DNA from: Leptospira licerasiae serovar Varillal str. VAR 010
GTDB lineage: Bacteria > Spirochaetota > Leptospiria > Leptospirales > Leptospiraceae
NCBI RefSeq assembly: GCF_000244755.1
Contig: NZ_AHOO02000009.1
Coordinates: 186,001 to 250,000, forward strand
Length of the DNA: 64,000 nt
Reading direction: 5' to 3'
Below the pieces are notes generated by a model, which was given only the letters and a program-made list of their open reading frames with translations, was not told the origin of the DNA and ran no database searches. The translations under genes were made by a program, and so were the position numbers. Positions 11,343-21,102 of the stretch are shown here, piece by piece (within the stretch, counting starts at the first letter, position 1; every line of letters starts with the position of its first letter).

Positions 11343-12241
11343 TTGGAAAGCGCCTCCTTCCAATAATCCCAGGCTTTCAGCGCTTCGGAAGGAGAGATCT
11401 CCACTTCCTCTCCGGAATACTGTGCCCTACGAAAAGTATTCTCCCATGCTTTAACTTCCTCTTCTTCCAATCCGAAAGAATCATAGATTCGTTGGAATAG
11501 TTCCGCCTCCGTCAAATGCGCGAATGGAGCGTTCATTTTTTTGGACATATTCTCTCGAATATAACCCGACAGAACCCTATAAAATGCCCTTGCGAAAACA
11601 GGAGGGGAATTGACTATCTCGTCCAACTTACTTTCATATATTAGAATTTTCTGAACCCAGGGATCGGCTTCCACAAGTGCATCCACTGTTCTTTTGGATG
11701 CGGTTTGGTTTAGATACCATGCGTAGAAGATCCCTAAACCTAAAGCGGCCAAACCTGCAAGGATTGCTGCCAACTTCAAGCCGTACTTTCCTGAAAATTC
11801 CAGAGGCGGTAAAATCTCTTCAGGAATTTTATCTTTCTCTCCTATAGAAGAACGAACAATTAAAGCCGCTTCGGAGCGAAATTCTTTTCCGTCTTTATCC
11901 TTCCAAACGAGGGGCAAATAGAAAGTTCCGGAAGTATAATAGGCTACGTTCAATTTGATCTTCGTGTCTGAAATTTCGGATGAGATAACTTCGAATAAAG
12001 GAAGGTCCGGAGATCCGGGATCAGGATACATTCCTTTTGAAGGAACCTCTGGATTTTGGACTTCTCCATGTTGGAATTCCAACAAATACTCTGCCCTGTC
12101 TCCGATCCCTACTTCCTTAGGTTCCCAGTCCTCTTTCCAAGCAAACGCAGGCGCTGAAAAGAACACCAAACTCAAATAAAAAGTATAACATAAAAATCGA
12201 ATACGATCCAAGGATCCGAGACGGCTAATCCCCGCCTTCAT
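11339..12241 (-). CDS. membrane-anchored protein of the Bat operon
   Basis: A 300-residue protein with a signal peptide (cleavage probably after PAFA), a beta-rich periplasmic domain, a membrane helix around residues 155-175 ([21 protein letters not shown]) and a cytoplasmic helical domain with a conserved-looking segment [20 protein letters not shown]. Proteins of this layout sit between the DUF58 and batA genes in many aerotolerance operons. The ATG at 12241 overlaps the DUF58 stop (ATGA) and has GGAG 9 bases upstream, so it is preferred over the TTG at 12256. No enzymatic motif is visible. Confidence 0.75.
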   Translation of the reverse strand: MKAGISRLGSLDRIRFLCYTFYLSLVFFSAPAFAWKEDWEPKEVGIGDRAEYLLEFQHGEVQNPEVPSKGMYPDPGSPDLPLFEVISSEISDTKIKLNVAYYTSGTFYLPLVWKDKDGKEFRSEAALIVRSSIGEKDKIPEEILPPLEFSGKYGLKLAAILAGLAALGLGIFYAWYLNQTASKRTVDALVEADPWVQKILIYESKLDEIVNSPPVFARAFYRVLSGYIRENMSKKMNAPFAHLTEAELFQRIYDSFGLEEEEVKAWENTFRRAQYSGEEVEISPSEALKAWDYWKEALSK

Positions 12242-13062
12242 GACATACGTCTCCAATATTCCAGAAGTTTATTCGGATCAGTATCTTTACCTTCTAATTC
12301 CAAACATCTGGACTTAAACAAAAATTCCAGATTCTTTTTGATACTTCCGCCCACTGGAGAGGGAGTAGCCCCTGTCTCAGGATCTTTTAATAAGAAGAAT
12401 TGGAAAAAACCTCCAGGAGCATTTTCTTCTAAACGATCCTTAAATCGGATGGCATGTAGAGTATGAAATCTTCTGAGGCCTGTAAGTTTTTTTAATGAAG
12501 GAAGTCCGTGAAAATCAGAAAGTATATAAGAATCGGTGTACCTTCTGATCTTATTTTTCAAGAGCACGAACGGAAGTTTAGGATCGGTTTTTAGTTTCCG
12601 ATGCGGATAACAACGGACCTTCTCCAATGAAGAAAGTGCTTCTTCCGTGTTCCGGATATAACCGGTTTCCCATTCCAATCGATCCGAATAGAGCAGGATT
12701 TTGACCAGATTACCTTTTCGTATATAAAGTAAAACTAATAGAGCCAAAACCTGAAAAGCATTCTCAGCCTTAGTCCATTCCGAGCTACTCCAGTCCATAG
12801 ACTCGGAAACATCCAGAAAAAAGACTCCCAGCCTTTCCTTCTCTTCGTAGAATTCTCTAACATGTAATTCTCCGAATCGAGAAGTAACATTCCAATCGAT
12901 AAGTCTAGTATCATCGCCGACTGCATAAGGTCGAACATCCTTAAAGTCTACTCCCCTACCCTTTCTGGAACTTGCGGCCGTACCTTGCCTATTCCGAAGA
13001 GAAAATCCTCTCTCCTTAAAATCCAAAAGTTGGATCAGGTTTTGGTATTCTTTGCGGAACAT
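12238..13062 (-). CDS. DUF58 domain protein of the MoxR/Bat operon
   Basis: A 274-residue protein with the DUF58 signature GRGVDFKDVRPYAVGDDTRLIDWNV split across about residues 35-61, then a degenerate VWA-like FFLDVSESMDW. DUF58 proteins almost always follow a MoxR AAA+ ATPase and may be its substrate or partner; that is family knowledge. Here it follows moxR by 14 bases and overlaps the next gene by 4. Confidence 0.93.
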   Translation of the reverse strand: MFRKEYQNLIQLLDFKERGFSLRNRQGTAASSRKGRGVDFKDVRPYAVGDDTRLIDWNVTSRFGELHVREFYEEKERLGVFFLDVSESMDWSSSEWTKAENAFQVLALLVLLYIRKGNLVKILLYSDRLEWETGYIRNTEEALSSLEKVRCYPHRKLKTDPKLPFVLLKNKIRRYTDSYILSDFHGLPSLKKLTGLRRFHTLHAIRFKDRLEENAPGGFFQFFLLKDPETGATPSPVGGSIKKNLEFLFKSRCLELEGKDTDPNKLLEYWRRMS

Positions 13063-13076
13063 TTTAGTCGATTAGA

Positions 13077-14087
13077 TCAAAGCACCTGAGTCGCTTCCGA
13101 AACGATCCGAACCACGGATTCTATCCCTACATCCTCCGAGATCGCCTCGAATGTAAGTAAAATTCTATGACGAAGTATCTCAGGAAGGACCGCCTTCACA
13201 TCCTCCGGAGCCACATAATCTCTTCCTTCCCATAAAGCCTTTGCTTTAGAGGCCTTGAGCAGACTTAAACTAGCCCTAGGAGAGGCCCCATGTTTTACAT
13301 AAGGAAGAAGATCCGGAACTGTCTTTTCTTCAGGACGAGTGTTCCTTACCAAACGAACGATATAACTTTTTAATTTAGGCTCCACATGTACTCTATCCAC
13401 AAGAGAAGAGACCTTGAGAACATCCTTAGCAGTTGCAGTTTTTTTAATACGCTTCGGACCGGCTGCAAGTTTACCGTGCTGTTCCAAGATTGCCAACTCT
13501 TCATTTATATCAGGATAATCCACCAGCACTTTCATAAAAAAACGGTCCATTTGCGCTTCCGGCAAAGGATAGGTTCCGTCTTGATCGATCGGGTTCTCTG
13601 TAGCTAATACCAAGAAAGGTCTTTCCAAGGGAAAAGTATTCTCACCTATAGTGACCGTTCTTTCTTCCATACATTCCAAAAGTGCCGATTGCACTTTTGC
13701 AGGAGCCCTATTAATCTCGTCGGCGAGTAAAACTCCTGTGAAGATCGGACCTTTGCGTGTGGTGAATTCCCCGTTTTTAGGATTAAATACGACTGTTCCG
13801 ATCAAGTCTGCAGGGAGAAGGTCAGGAGTGAACTGCACTCTTTTAAAATCCAGATCCAATGCGGAAGATAAAGACTTTGCCAGAAGTGTTTTTGCAAGTC
13901 CAGGCATTCCTTCTAAAAGAACGTGGCCCTGGCAGGCTAAAGAAATGAGTAGGTTTTTAACGACTGATTCTTGGCCGGTGATCTCACCGGTAAGCTCTTG
14001 GCGGATCCGATCTAAAGTATCTTTTGCAAAATGAATATCGGATTCGGATAAGGGAATATTCTCACGGTCTTTTGCGATGGATTCCAT
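13077..14087 (-). CDS. MoxR-family AAA+ ATPase
   Basis: A 336-residue MoxR ATPase. Walker A is GMPGLAKT (residues 60-67), Walker B is [10 protein letters not shown], and the sensor region [23 protein letters not shown] is typical of the MRP subfamily. The start is taken as the ATG at 14087, which has AGGAAA eight bases upstream, instead of a TTG at 14117 that lies inside the preceding gene. It is the head of the Bat operon and probably remodels VWA proteins encoded downstream. Confidence 0.93.
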   Translation of the reverse strand: MESIAKDRENIPLSESDIHFAKDTLDRIRQELTGEITGQESVVKNLLISLACQGHVLLEGMPGLAKTLLAKSLSSALDLDFKRVQFTPDLLPADLIGTVVFNPKNGEFTTRKGPIFTGVLLADEINRAPAKVQSALLECMEERTVTIGENTFPLERPFLVLATENPIDQDGTYPLPEAQMDRFFMKVLVDYPDINEELAILEQHGKLAAGPKRIKKTATAKDVLKVSSLVDRVHVEPKLKSYIVRLVRNTRPEEKTVPDLLPYVKHGASPRASLSLLKASKAKALWEGRDYVAPEDVKAVLPEILRHRILLTFEAISEDVGIESVVRIVSEATQVL

Positions 14088-14098
14088 AGTATTTCCTA

Positions 14099-14746
14099 TT
14101 AACGTTCTGCAAGCCAACGGCCGGAACTATTCGTTCCTTGATAAGCTCCTTGGATCTTTTTACCGTCCAAGTCTCCGGTATAAGTTTGGGTAAAAGGAAC
14201 ATTACTACCTATCTCGGAACATCTTGCTCCCGCGCACGATCTCACAAAACGAATCGATTTGCCTGTGACTCGAATGCCCGTCAGAATCTCATTTGACCCT
14301 TTGCCCCAATTCGTAAAACGCAAGGTCGCTCCTATTCCTCCAGTCTTGCGAGGAAAAATACTCAACACACCTTTATGAATTCCAATCTGTAGTTTATACG
14401 TTCCTACAAACGATTTTTCCGCGTCACTCAAAGGTACCTGGTTAGGGTTTAAACTTTGGGCGTCCTCTAAAAATTCTATCTTTTCGACCGTTTCGAGAGG
14501 AATAGAGAAATCAGGGTCCTGCAATATTACATTTTTAGAATTTAAGGAAACCAAAGTCCCCTCTGTAAAGGAACCGCTATAGGTCACTTTTGCCTGCCGA
14601 TCTATCGAACTACATCCTCGGACAAAATATCCAAGCAGGAAGAACAAAGGAGCGGCGACCAATATTCCTAGACTGATTTTTTTAAGATCGTTATTTGTAA
14701 TAATTTTTTCCAAGGCAAGGATTCCCTTTTCATCTCGTGTATCCAT
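14099..14746 (-). CDS. single-pass membrane protein of unknown function
   Basis: A 215-residue protein with one membrane helix at about residues 24-44 ([21 protein letters not shown]) followed by a Cys, then a beta-rich outside domain with two halves (residues 55-95 and 115-215). The last part ([21 protein letters not shown]) resembles small lipocalin- or DUF-type barrels but I cannot assign it. An 18-base perfect palindrome overlaps its start codon. It ends 11 bases before moxR, so it may be the first gene of the Bat operon. Confidence 0.6.
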   Translation of the reverse strand: MDTRDEKGILALEKIITNNDLKKISLGILVAAPLFFLLGYFVRGCSSIDRQAKVTYSGSFTEGTLVSLNSKNVILQDPDFSIPLETVEKIEFLEDAQSLNPNQVPLSDAEKSFVGTYKLQIGIHKGVLSIFPRKTGGIGATLRFTNWGKGSNEILTGIRVTGKSIRFVRSCAGARCSEIGSNVPFTQTYTGDLDGKKIQGAYQGTNSSGRWLAER

Positions 14747-14762
14747 GTTGGAATTCCAACAT
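14745..14762. promoter_or_regulatory. 18-bp perfect palindrome at a start codon
   Basis: The sequence ATGTTGGAATTCCAACAT is a perfect 18-base palindrome. Its left two bases are part of the start codon of the minus-strand gene 14099-14746, so it covers the site just upstream of translation start. The 16-base core TGTTGGAATTCCAACA recurs inside the gene at 11339-12241. It could be an operator, a small RNA hairpin, or a dispersed palindrome. Confidence 0.5.
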
Positions 14763-14811
14763 TAAATAGAGAAGAATTTTACAGATTGAGAAAAGCCTTT
14801 CTAAAAGCTGG

Positions 14812-14839
14812 AAGCCCGGAGTTGTTTTTCTCCGAGCTT
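14812..14839 (-). terminator. hairpin terminator after the MORN-repeat lipoprotein gene
   Basis: A 10-base-pair stem with one G-T wobble (AAGCTCGGAG / CTCCGGGCTT on the minus strand) encloses an 8-base loop. It lies 40 bases past the stop of 14879-16246. The following minus-strand bases include a short TTTT run. On the + strand the stem is followed by TTTTTA, but no + gene ends here. Confidence 0.55.
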
Positions 14840-14878
14840 TTTATACTTAAGAAATTGAAATGAACGTAAGGCTAAAGA

Positions 14879-16246
14879 TCACTTACAGCCCTGTAGCTCT
14901 CCCATTTTAGGATTTTCTCTACCGTTCACGTAATATTTTTTACCCTGAGGCGTGGTCCAACAATCGTTTTTTTGGTTTGTCCCAGGCATAATTGGCCCTT
15001 GTCCGATCTTTGCACCGGACTCGTCATATTCGACCGCAGTACCGTTTGCTGCAATTTCAAAGGACTTCTTGCCGTTTTTATAATATGCAAACGGAAAATC
15101 AGGCTTATATTTTGCCTTCAATTCGTCCGTTTTTTCATCCATGAGTAAGAGATCGAAAAGAAGTTTTCCTTTTCCAAGGATTGTTCCGTCCTTATCATAT
15201 ACTTCCGCGGAACTCATCATCATTTCATTCATCATGGTCCCTTTATAAGCAGGATTTCCTGTACTCCAATAGAAGGTCCATTCTCCCTTACGAGTATGAT
15301 CCCTTTGCCCTTCCGCAAAAACCTTTCCGTTTTTGTAATATTCCTTCCAAGCGCCTATTCTGAGTGATTTTCTATCCGCGCCAGAACCTTTGGGAGCATA
15401 GTTACCTTCGGATTGTGGAGATCCATTATCGTAATAGTTTTTCCAATAACCGGTTTTTAGGTCGTCGGAATTGTTTCCTTCGGAGGAGACAGTAGTTCCG
15501 TCTTTATGATAATTCGTTTCTTTACCGCTTTTTTTGCCGTCTTTGAATTCGATTACTGATTTTTTAGCGCCGTCTTCGTTATAATAATCTTTCCAGGTGC
15601 CTACTTTCTTATCGTCTGCGTAAGTACCTTCGTCGCTTAAGATACCTTTGTCCGTTTTAGACCAATATGGACCGTTCTTCTTGTCAGCCTTGTAGATTGT
15701 GCTTTCAAGTTGAGTGCCGTCTTTTGCCAGCTTTTTCTCTTCGCCTTCTTTCAATCCGGCAACATAAGGAGTTTCTCTTAAAGTTTCTCCAGTTTCGTAT
15801 AATGTTTTCCAGATCCCTTCTCTTTTATCGTCTTTGTAATCGCCTACGCGGACTAGAACGGAAAATTTATTTTTTTGAAGATCTTCCTTCTCCACGTATT
15901 CTTTCCAAGAACCGTTACGTTTTAGTTTTTTGATCTGATCGGGAGTTAATGCGCTAACTTGATCCGGAGTACAAGGTTTTCCGGAGCAGTCTAAGTTAAC
16001 CGGACCTTCTGCCTTTAAATTGAATGTCTCTTTGAATTTTTCTATTCTGATATTCGGCTCTAAAATTTGGAACTCGGCATTCTTGCCCTTGTTCTCAACG
16101 ACGCTCGTCGAAGAACATCCGATCAAAAGAGAAATTGAAACCGCTGTGGATATAAGAGCTTGCCCCCACGGAGCCAAGCTCTTGAAGCCTGAAATTTTAT
16201 CGTTATCGATAGCCGAAGATTTAGGACAGACTATAATTTTTTTCAT
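14879..16246 (-). CDS. MORN-repeat (YwqK-like) lipoprotein
   Basis: A 455-residue protein with an unusually long leader ending in a lipobox LLIGC (lipidated Cys44), then at least five repeats of the G-x-W-K-x-Y-Y-x-x-G type: [52 protein letters not shown] and [12 protein letters not shown]. This is the MORN/YwqK pattern. Databases often call such proteins 'toxin-antitoxin YwqK antitoxin', but no toxin gene is next to it and I see no reason to infer such a system. It is probably an outer-membrane-associated lipoprotein of unknown role. Confidence 0.8.
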   Translation of the reverse strand: MKKIIVCPKSSAIDNDKISGFKSLAPWGQALISTAVSISLLIGCSSTSVVENKGKNAEFQILEPNIRIEKFKETFNLKAEGPVNLDCSGKPCTPDQVSALTPDQIKKLKRNGSWKEYVEKEDLQKNKFSVLVRVGDYKDDKREGIWKTLYETGETLRETPYVAGLKEGEEKKLAKDGTQLESTIYKADKKNGPYWSKTDKGILSDEGTYADDKKVGTWKDYYNEDGAKKSVIEFKDGKKSGKETNYHKDGTTVSSEGNNSDDLKTGYWKNYYDNGSPQSEGNYAPKGSGADRKSLRIGAWKEYYKNGKVFAEGQRDHTRKGEWTFYWSTGNPAYKGTMMNEMMMSSAEVYDKDGTILGKGKLLFDLLLMDEKTDELKAKYKPDFPFAYYKNGKKSFEIAANGTAVEYDESGAKIGQGPIMPGTNQKNDCWTTPQGKKYYVNGRENPKMGELQGCK

Positions 16247-16346
16247 GGGTTCGCCTTTTGGGGAAAATCTAACGAAGCAAAATTAAGGCAGACAATTCCT
16301 CTCGTCAACCTCCTTTCCCCGGCGAAATATATAGAAAGAAGGCGAA

Positions 16347-17435
16347 TTACTCTACAGGATATCTCATTCTTAAAAAGCGTAAGAATGGGCGATAACAGTC
16401 CACGGCCATATGACCACTGTCCGCAAAAGTATTACATTCGTAGTCGGACGCTTCTGCCATATCAATGATCGGAATACCGAACTTTTGGTTGATCGGGCGA
16501 ACTCTTTCCCACCATGGCGCCGGTATATTCAGTTCTTTCAGAAGATTTTCCAAAGGTAGAGAAACTTCAGGACGGACGACTAGGGTAGGAACACCTTCTT
16601 CCTTCACTTTATTTAAGATCTTTTCATAAAAGGAAAATTGCATTTCGGAAGGAGAATACTTAGGATAGATCCAGCCGATAGTGCGAATGGAACTTGCCTC
16701 TAATTTTCCGTAATCCTTCTCCATAAAACCGCCAGCAGGAGAGATTGCGTTCCCCTTATCTCTATGCAGAGAATCTATGGTCAATTTTTTGATCAGGTCG
16801 GCCTGTTCGAATTTTTTATTGGTAAGATGAGAATAGACGTTAGTGAGATAAGGTTTGTTTTTACTTACTCCGAAAAAATAATTTGCCAGATAATAGTTCA
16901 CATTCTCCTTACCCAGATCCCAGGCATTGGAAAGAATGAATCTAAGGTCGAAACTATTCGCTAAATTCGATTTTTTGAATGTAGTACTATTTGCATTGAA
17001 CTGAAACGGGTCCGCTTCCAAAACCAGAAAGTCGGGCTTGACGCCTGCTTCGAATAATCTTTCTAAAAAATAAAGATAGTATGCTGGAGTTGTCACGGCG
17101 GAAGAAAGATTATAAACTTCCCAATCGGGATAGAAATCCAGGATCTCTTCGTTTTTGAAGTATAACATCCTGGAAGAACCCATTAGAAGTACCAACTTTT
17201 TGTCGGACTTCTTTTCCGCATTCTTTCCGAACTTGGAGATCATCTCTTTTAGGAGATCTTGCTTAACGTCGTAATAAATATAGGTCAATTCTACTTTTAC
17301 GTAGTCTCTGACCTTATCCAAAAAGAAAATTTTATCTAAAGCGAATATGAATATAAAAAGAATTACCGGATAGAATAGAAAGGGATGGGTGAAAAAATTA
17401 ATTTTTTCTTTTGATTGGAGCTCGTTCTCGGACAC
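16347..17435 (-). CDS. DUF1574-type SGNH-like membrane protein
   Basis: A 362-residue protein with one N-terminal membrane anchor (about residues 18-38, [20 protein letters not shown]). The extracytoplasmic part has SGNH-hydrolase-like marks: a GSSRM nucleophile-type motif near residue 88 and a C-terminal [13 protein letters not shown] with Asp and His. Such proteins (DUF1574, AlgX/DltD-like) act with MBOAT acyltransferases in O-acylation of surface polysaccharide in other bacteria; here no MBOAT is adjacent, the nearest being at 55489-56934. The start is a GTG. Confidence 0.72.
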   Translation of the reverse strand: MSENELQSKEKINFFTHPFLFYPVILFIFIFALDKIFFLDKVRDYVKVELTYIYYDVKQDLLKEMISKFGKNAEKKSDKKLVLLMGSSRMLYFKNEEILDFYPDWEVYNLSSAVTTPAYYLYFLERLFEAGVKPDFLVLEADPFQFNANSTTFKKSNLANSFDLRFILSNAWDLGKENVNYYLANYFFGVSKNKPYLTNVYSHLTNKKFEQADLIKKLTIDSLHRDKGNAISPAGGFMEKDYGKLEASSIRTIGWIYPKYSPSEMQFSFYEKILNKVKEEGVPTLVVRPEVSLPLENLLKELNIPAPWWERVRPINQKFGIPIIDMAEASDYECNTFADSGHMAVDCYRPFLRFLRMRYPVE

Positions 17436-17446
17436 GAACTCAAGAC

Positions 17447-17464
17447 TCCCCGGCTGACCGGGGA
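17447..17464. terminator. GC-rich hairpin (CCCCGG/CCGGGG)
   Basis: Arms TCCCCGG and CCGGGGA enclose a CTGA loop between two minus-strand genes. No T-run follows on either strand, so it may be a terminator without a U-tract, a processing site, or part of the leader of 16347-17435. Confidence 0.4.
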
Positions 17465-17479
17465 TGTCAATAGATTATA

Positions 17480-17845
17480 TCAAGCAGTTGCGAGAGTTTC
17501 GGTTGCTCTACGACGTTTTTGAAGATCTGCCAACCATTCTTCGGTTGTTTTGCAGTATCCTACCAAACGTTTTACATGCATACGACGCTCAGGATGCAGG
17601 ATCTCCCTCGCCTCGCGAACGATCTCTTCGACTATTTTGATATGAAAGGAAAAGTGGCTGGTGAATAAGTTAAAGTATTCTTTGTCTGTGGCGAGCCAAT
17701 CTATGGATTGGATCTCATTTAAGAAGTCTTCCATCTTAGAAATATCTGAATCGAATTCGGACTCGTAAGGTGAGTTTAAGATCGAAATCGTATCTGTGAT
17801 ATCCGTAAGACTTTGAAAATAAGAGTCTAGTTCTGGAAAGTTCAC
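17480..17845 (-). CDS. small helical protein of unknown function
   Basis: A 121-residue, mostly helical, acidic protein (VNFPELDSYFQSLTDITDTI...). The GTG at 17845 is preferred as start because AAGGCGG lies six bases upstream; the frame is open further, to a GTG at 17908, but without such a site. No motif is recognised. The C-terminal region is basic (LQKRRRATETLATA). Confidence 0.55.
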   Translation of the reverse strand: MNFPELDSYFQSLTDITDTISILNSPYESEFDSDISKMEDFLNEIQSIDWLATDKEYFNLFTSHFSFHIKIVEEIVREAREILHPERRMHVKRLVGYCKTTEEWLADLQKRRRATETLATA

Positions 17846-17997
17846 TGTATACCGCCTTGAAAAGCCGCTCGCGATCTTGACCTCCGTTGGGAGAAGGACC
17901 GCAAGCACCCTATAATCGGGGCTCTAATGTCATCTTTTTTTAGGGACCCGAGAGTTCAAGCGGAAAACAAAAACACAATCCGACACTAAAGAGATAT

Positions 17998-18417
17998 TCA
18001 GTTCTTCCTAAGATATTGTAATAAGTGCATACTTTCTTCGTCCCAGCCTTCCGACGCGGCCTCGATCCAATGATCGAATTTTTCTCCGGTTGGATAGCCT
18101 GAGTTCGTGAGTTTAAGAAGAGTGGAATCCCCGTCTTTTTCGAACTCTAGCTTGAGCTCTATATCGCCTGCAGGATGATCTTGCCATTGAAGTATCAACT
18201 CTTGGAAGGGAACGATCTTTTTATAAATACCTGTAGAAGTAAGTTCCCCTTCCGGACCCAAGTTCCAAGTCCAGGAAAAAGTACCGCCTAGTTTAGGACG
18301 TCCGGTTACCTTATCCGCCAACCAATGGATCAACTCTTCGTTGACAGTAACCGCGCTCCAAACTTTTTCCAAAGGAAAATCATATTTAAATTCTTTAATA
18401 ATGCTTCTAGTTTCCAT
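17998..18417 (-). CDS. SRPBCC / AHSA1-type protein
   Basis: A 139-residue START-like protein of the AHSA1 (activator of Hsp90 ATPase homologue 1) type: it opens with IIKEFKYDFPLEKVWSAVT and has the usual LGGTFSW and LILQWQDHPAG strands. These domains bind hydrophobic ligands; bacterial members are rarely characterised, and no link to the HtpG gene 11 kb away is implied. It lies 15 bases downstream of the SDR gene and is probably co-transcribed with it. Confidence 0.85.
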   Translation of the reverse strand: METRSIIKEFKYDFPLEKVWSAVTVNEELIHWLADKVTGRPKLGGTFSWTWNLGPEGELTSTGIYKKIVPFQELILQWQDHPAGDIELKLEFEKDGDSTLLKLTNSGYPTGEKFDHWIEAASEGWDEESMHLLQYLRKN

Positions 18418-18432
18418 ATAGATTTAAGTCCT

Positions 18433-19245
18433 TTAATGAAAGTCCTTATAAAGTTTTTTATATAATACTTTTTCCAAAAACGAAGGGGAAATATTCCTCA
18501 TCCATTTTAAGAACCATCCGCTTTTATCCATTACTACAAGTCTTGAATTCGGATCTTCGATAGAGAGAATCATCTTCTCAGCAACTTCTCCCGGAGTTTT
18601 ACTTTTACCCGAATAATGGGATTCCCCCAGCTTCTGACCGTCCCCGTCTATACCGTTTGCTCTTAGTTTTGTTTTAGTATAAGGAGGACAGAATATGATA
18701 AATCTAAGACCTTCTTCCGAAAGTTCGATCCGTGCTGCTTCCATAACTGCATGTAGTGCGGATTTAGAAGAAGAATAAGCGCTCCTCGCAGGGATTCCAT
18801 ACAACCCGCTGACTGTAGAAGTGACCATGACCGCTCCCTTATTCTTTTTCAAAAAAGGTAGAAGTCTCATTGTAAGGAAGACCGGACCGAAAAAGTTCAC
18901 ATCGAACGCTTTACGGAACGCTTCTATCTGAGTTTGATCGAATCTAGAATGAGCGGTTATACCTGCGTTATTAAAAAGAACATCTATGCCGTCCGTAAGT
19001 TTTGCCAACTTAGATACGGCTTTATTGATCTCTTTTTCAGAAGAAAGATCCGCCTGAATATGGAAGATTTGCGCTGGTCGTTTTTCTTTCTTCTTAGAAA
19101 TCTTATGGACTAACTCCGGTTCTGACCTGGAAAGATTGATAATCTTGCAAGGGATCTGGGATAAACTTTCTAACAAAGCTTCTCCTATCCCGGAAGAGCC
19201 TCCGGTAATTACGATTGTCTTGCCTTTCCAAAGATCGGTTCGCAT
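18433..19245 (-). CDS. short-chain dehydrogenase/reductase
   Basis: A 270-residue classical SDR. The cofactor motif GGSSGIGE is at about residues 15-22, NNAGIT follows near 92, and the catalytic YSSSK is near 156. The C-terminal part ([21 protein letters not shown]) is basic and amphipathic, as in SDRs that sit on membranes. Substrate is unknown. It is one of two SDRs flanking NDH-2 and the phosphatase genes. Confidence 0.92.
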   Translation of the reverse strand: MRTDLWKGKTIVITGGSSGIGEALLESLSQIPCKIINLSRSEPELVHKISKKKEKRPAQIFHIQADLSSEKEINKAVSKLAKLTDGIDVLFNNAGITAHSRFDQTQIEAFRKAFDVNFFGPVFLTMRLLPFLKKNKGAVMVTSTVSGLYGIPARSAYSSSKSALHAVMEAARIELSEEGLRFIIFCPPYTKTKLRANGIDGDGQKLGESHYSGKSKTPGEVAEKMILSIEDPNSRLVVMDKSGWFLKWMRNISPSFLEKVLYKKLYKDFH

Positions 19246-19295
19246 CGGGCTTATTCTTTTATTATGTACGACCTATTCAAGGATTATTTTCGGCT

Positions 19296-20582
19296 CTAAT
19301 TCGGCGCGGAAGAACCGTTGGAATTAGCTTCGATCTCATCCTGGATCAATCTTGCTTCTGCACGGAATGTAATATAAGACCAAACCCAAGTGATGAAGAT
19401 AGAGATCTTATTTTTAAATCCTACCTGATAGAATATATGGATAAAAAGCCAAACTACCCAGCCGAAAAATCCTCTTAGTCTGAAATTACCTACCTGAGCA
19501 ACCGCATCTTGTCTACCGATAGTCGCCATACTTCCCTTGTCCAGATAGCGAAATGGTTTTCTTTTTTTGGATTTCAGATCTCCGCGGATGAGAGAAGCAA
19601 CATATCTTCCTTGCTGCATTGCAACCGGAGAAACACCGGGCAACGGTTTTTCCATACCTTTGGAATAATTCGCGATATCACCTATGACAAAAACTTCAGG
19701 ATGGCCCTCCACATTGCAGAACTCATCCACCATCACTCTTCCTGCTCTATCGGTAGGGACTCCTAAAGATGCTCCGATAGAATTTGCCTGTACTCCCGCA
19801 GCCCAGATTACCGTGGAAGAAGGGATTGTTCTACCTTCTATCTTGACTCCGTTTTGATCTATTTCGAGGACCTTAGTGCCGGTCAGAACTTCCACTCCCC
19901 TTTTTTCCAAACGAACCTTTGCGAATTCGCTTAACTTAGGAGCGAACGCTGCAAGAAGTCTAGGAGAAGCTTCGATCAAAGTAATCTTTGCCAAAGCAGG
20001 ATCGATAGTGTGGAATTCATTTCGAACGATCTCATGAGAAAGTTCCGCGATGGAACCGGCAAGCTCCACACCTGTAGGACCTCCGCCAATGATCACATAA
20101 TTCAAATGTTTTTTGGCAAGTTCAGGATCTCCCGCAAGTTCCGCTTGTTCGAAAGAAGTTAAAATTTTAGTCCGGATCGATAGAGCATCTTTTAACGATT
20201 TCAAACCGATAGAATATTTTTTCCAATGATCGTTCCCGAAATAACTTGATTTGGCCCCGGCAGCTAATATTAAATAATCATAATCTTCGGAATGCCCTTG
20301 GAAATAGACCTTTTTTGCCTGAATATCTATCTTTTCTACTTCGCCCAAATAAACTGTAACGTTCTTTTTATCCCCGATAAGAGATCTTGTTGGAATTGCA
20401 ATGTCTGCAGGGCTCAAAACCGCGGTGGCTACTTGGTATAATAAAGGTTGGAACAAATGATGATTTTTTTTATCGATTGCTACGATCTCCAAATCTTCTT
20501 CTTTGGATAATTTTTTGATTGCTTGCAATCCCCCGAAACCTACGCCGATCACTACTACTTTCTTTCTTTCACCCTTAGGCAT
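19296..20582 (-). CDS. ndh: type II NADH dehydrogenase (NDH-2)
   Basis: A 428-residue FAD-dependent NADH:quinone oxidoreductase. The FAD motif GVGFGGLQAIKKL is at the N-terminus, the NADH motif VIIGGGPTGVELAGSIAEL is near residue 165, and the second FAD site VFVIGDIANY is near 300. A C-terminal hydrophobic segment (FFGWVVWLFIHIFYQVGF) fits peripheral membrane binding. It feeds electrons to quinone without proton pumping. It overlaps the phosphatase gene by 8 bases. Confidence 0.92.
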   Translation of the reverse strand: MPKGERKKVVVIGVGFGGLQAIKKLSKEEDLEIVAIDKKNHHLFQPLLYQVATAVLSPADIAIPTRSLIGDKKNVTVYLGEVEKIDIQAKKVYFQGHSEDYDYLILAAGAKSSYFGNDHWKKYSIGLKSLKDALSIRTKILTSFEQAELAGDPELAKKHLNYVIIGGGPTGVELAGSIAELSHEIVRNEFHTIDPALAKITLIEASPRLLAAFAPKLSEFAKVRLEKRGVEVLTGTKVLEIDQNGVKIEGRTIPSSTVIWAAGVQANSIGASLGVPTDRAGRVMVDEFCNVEGHPEVFVIGDIANYSKGMEKPLPGVSPVAMQQGRYVASLIRGDLKSKKRKPFRYLDKGSMATIGRQDAVAQVGNFRLRGFFGWVVWLFIHIFYQVGFKNKISIFITWVWSYITFRAEARLIQDEIEANSNGSSAPN

Positions 20583-21090
20583 TCTTTACTCCATTTTTAC
20601 TCAAGACATATTCCAGAAAACCTTCCGAAGCCTCGAAAACGATCTGGTGAACTTCTTCGAAGTCCTTTAAAGTTCCATAATATGGATCAGGTACATCGGA
20701 ATCTTTTCCTTGTCCCTTTTGGAACTTTCTGAACAAATGAATTTTTTTTCTTTCTTCCTCATTCGAAGCAAGCGTTCCCAGATCCTTATGGTTGGATCTG
20801 TCCATCGCCAGAATAAAGTCGTAATATTCAAAATCGGCTCTTTTAAATTGCCTAGCCTTATGAGTGAGTTCTATTCCCTTTTTACGGGCAGTCTGTCTAG
20901 TCCTAGGGTCGGCCAATTCCCCGATATGATAACGAGAAGTGCCGCAGGAATCCACTTCGAAAAGAGAAGAAAGTCCCCTCTTCTCCAATAGATCCAAAAA
21001 TGCACCTTCAGCCGCTGGAGATCTGCAGATATTTCCCAAACATACGAAGAGGACTTTGTAGATATTCGATGAGTCTGGAGTTCCTACCAT
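20575..21090 (-). CDS. low-molecular-weight protein tyrosine phosphatase
   Basis: A 171-residue enzyme with the P-loop CLGNICRS near the N-terminus (catalytic Cys and Arg) and the general-acid loop VPDPYYG late in the protein, as in LMW-PTP/Wzb enzymes. The ATG at 21090 is preferred over an in-frame TTG two codons upstream. It starts 12 bases after the SDR stop and overlaps NDH-2, so these genes form one transcription unit. The natural substrate is unknown; family members act on tyrosine kinases or arsenate. Confidence 0.9.
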   Translation of the reverse strand: MVGTPDSSNIYKVLFVCLGNICRSPAAEGAFLDLLEKRGLSSLFEVDSCGTSRYHIGELADPRTRQTARKKGIELTHKARQFKRADFEYYDFILAMDRSNHKDLGTLASNEEERKKIHLFRKFQKGQGKDSDVPDPYYGTLKDFEEVHQIVFEASEGFLEYVLSKNGVKNA

Positions 21091-21102
21091 GTCCAAAAAC
21101 CT

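Noticed and set aside
14879..16246. YwqK-type toxin-antitoxin system
   Set aside because: Only the MORN-repeat lipoprotein is present; the 'antitoxin' label is a database habit and no toxin gene is adjacent.
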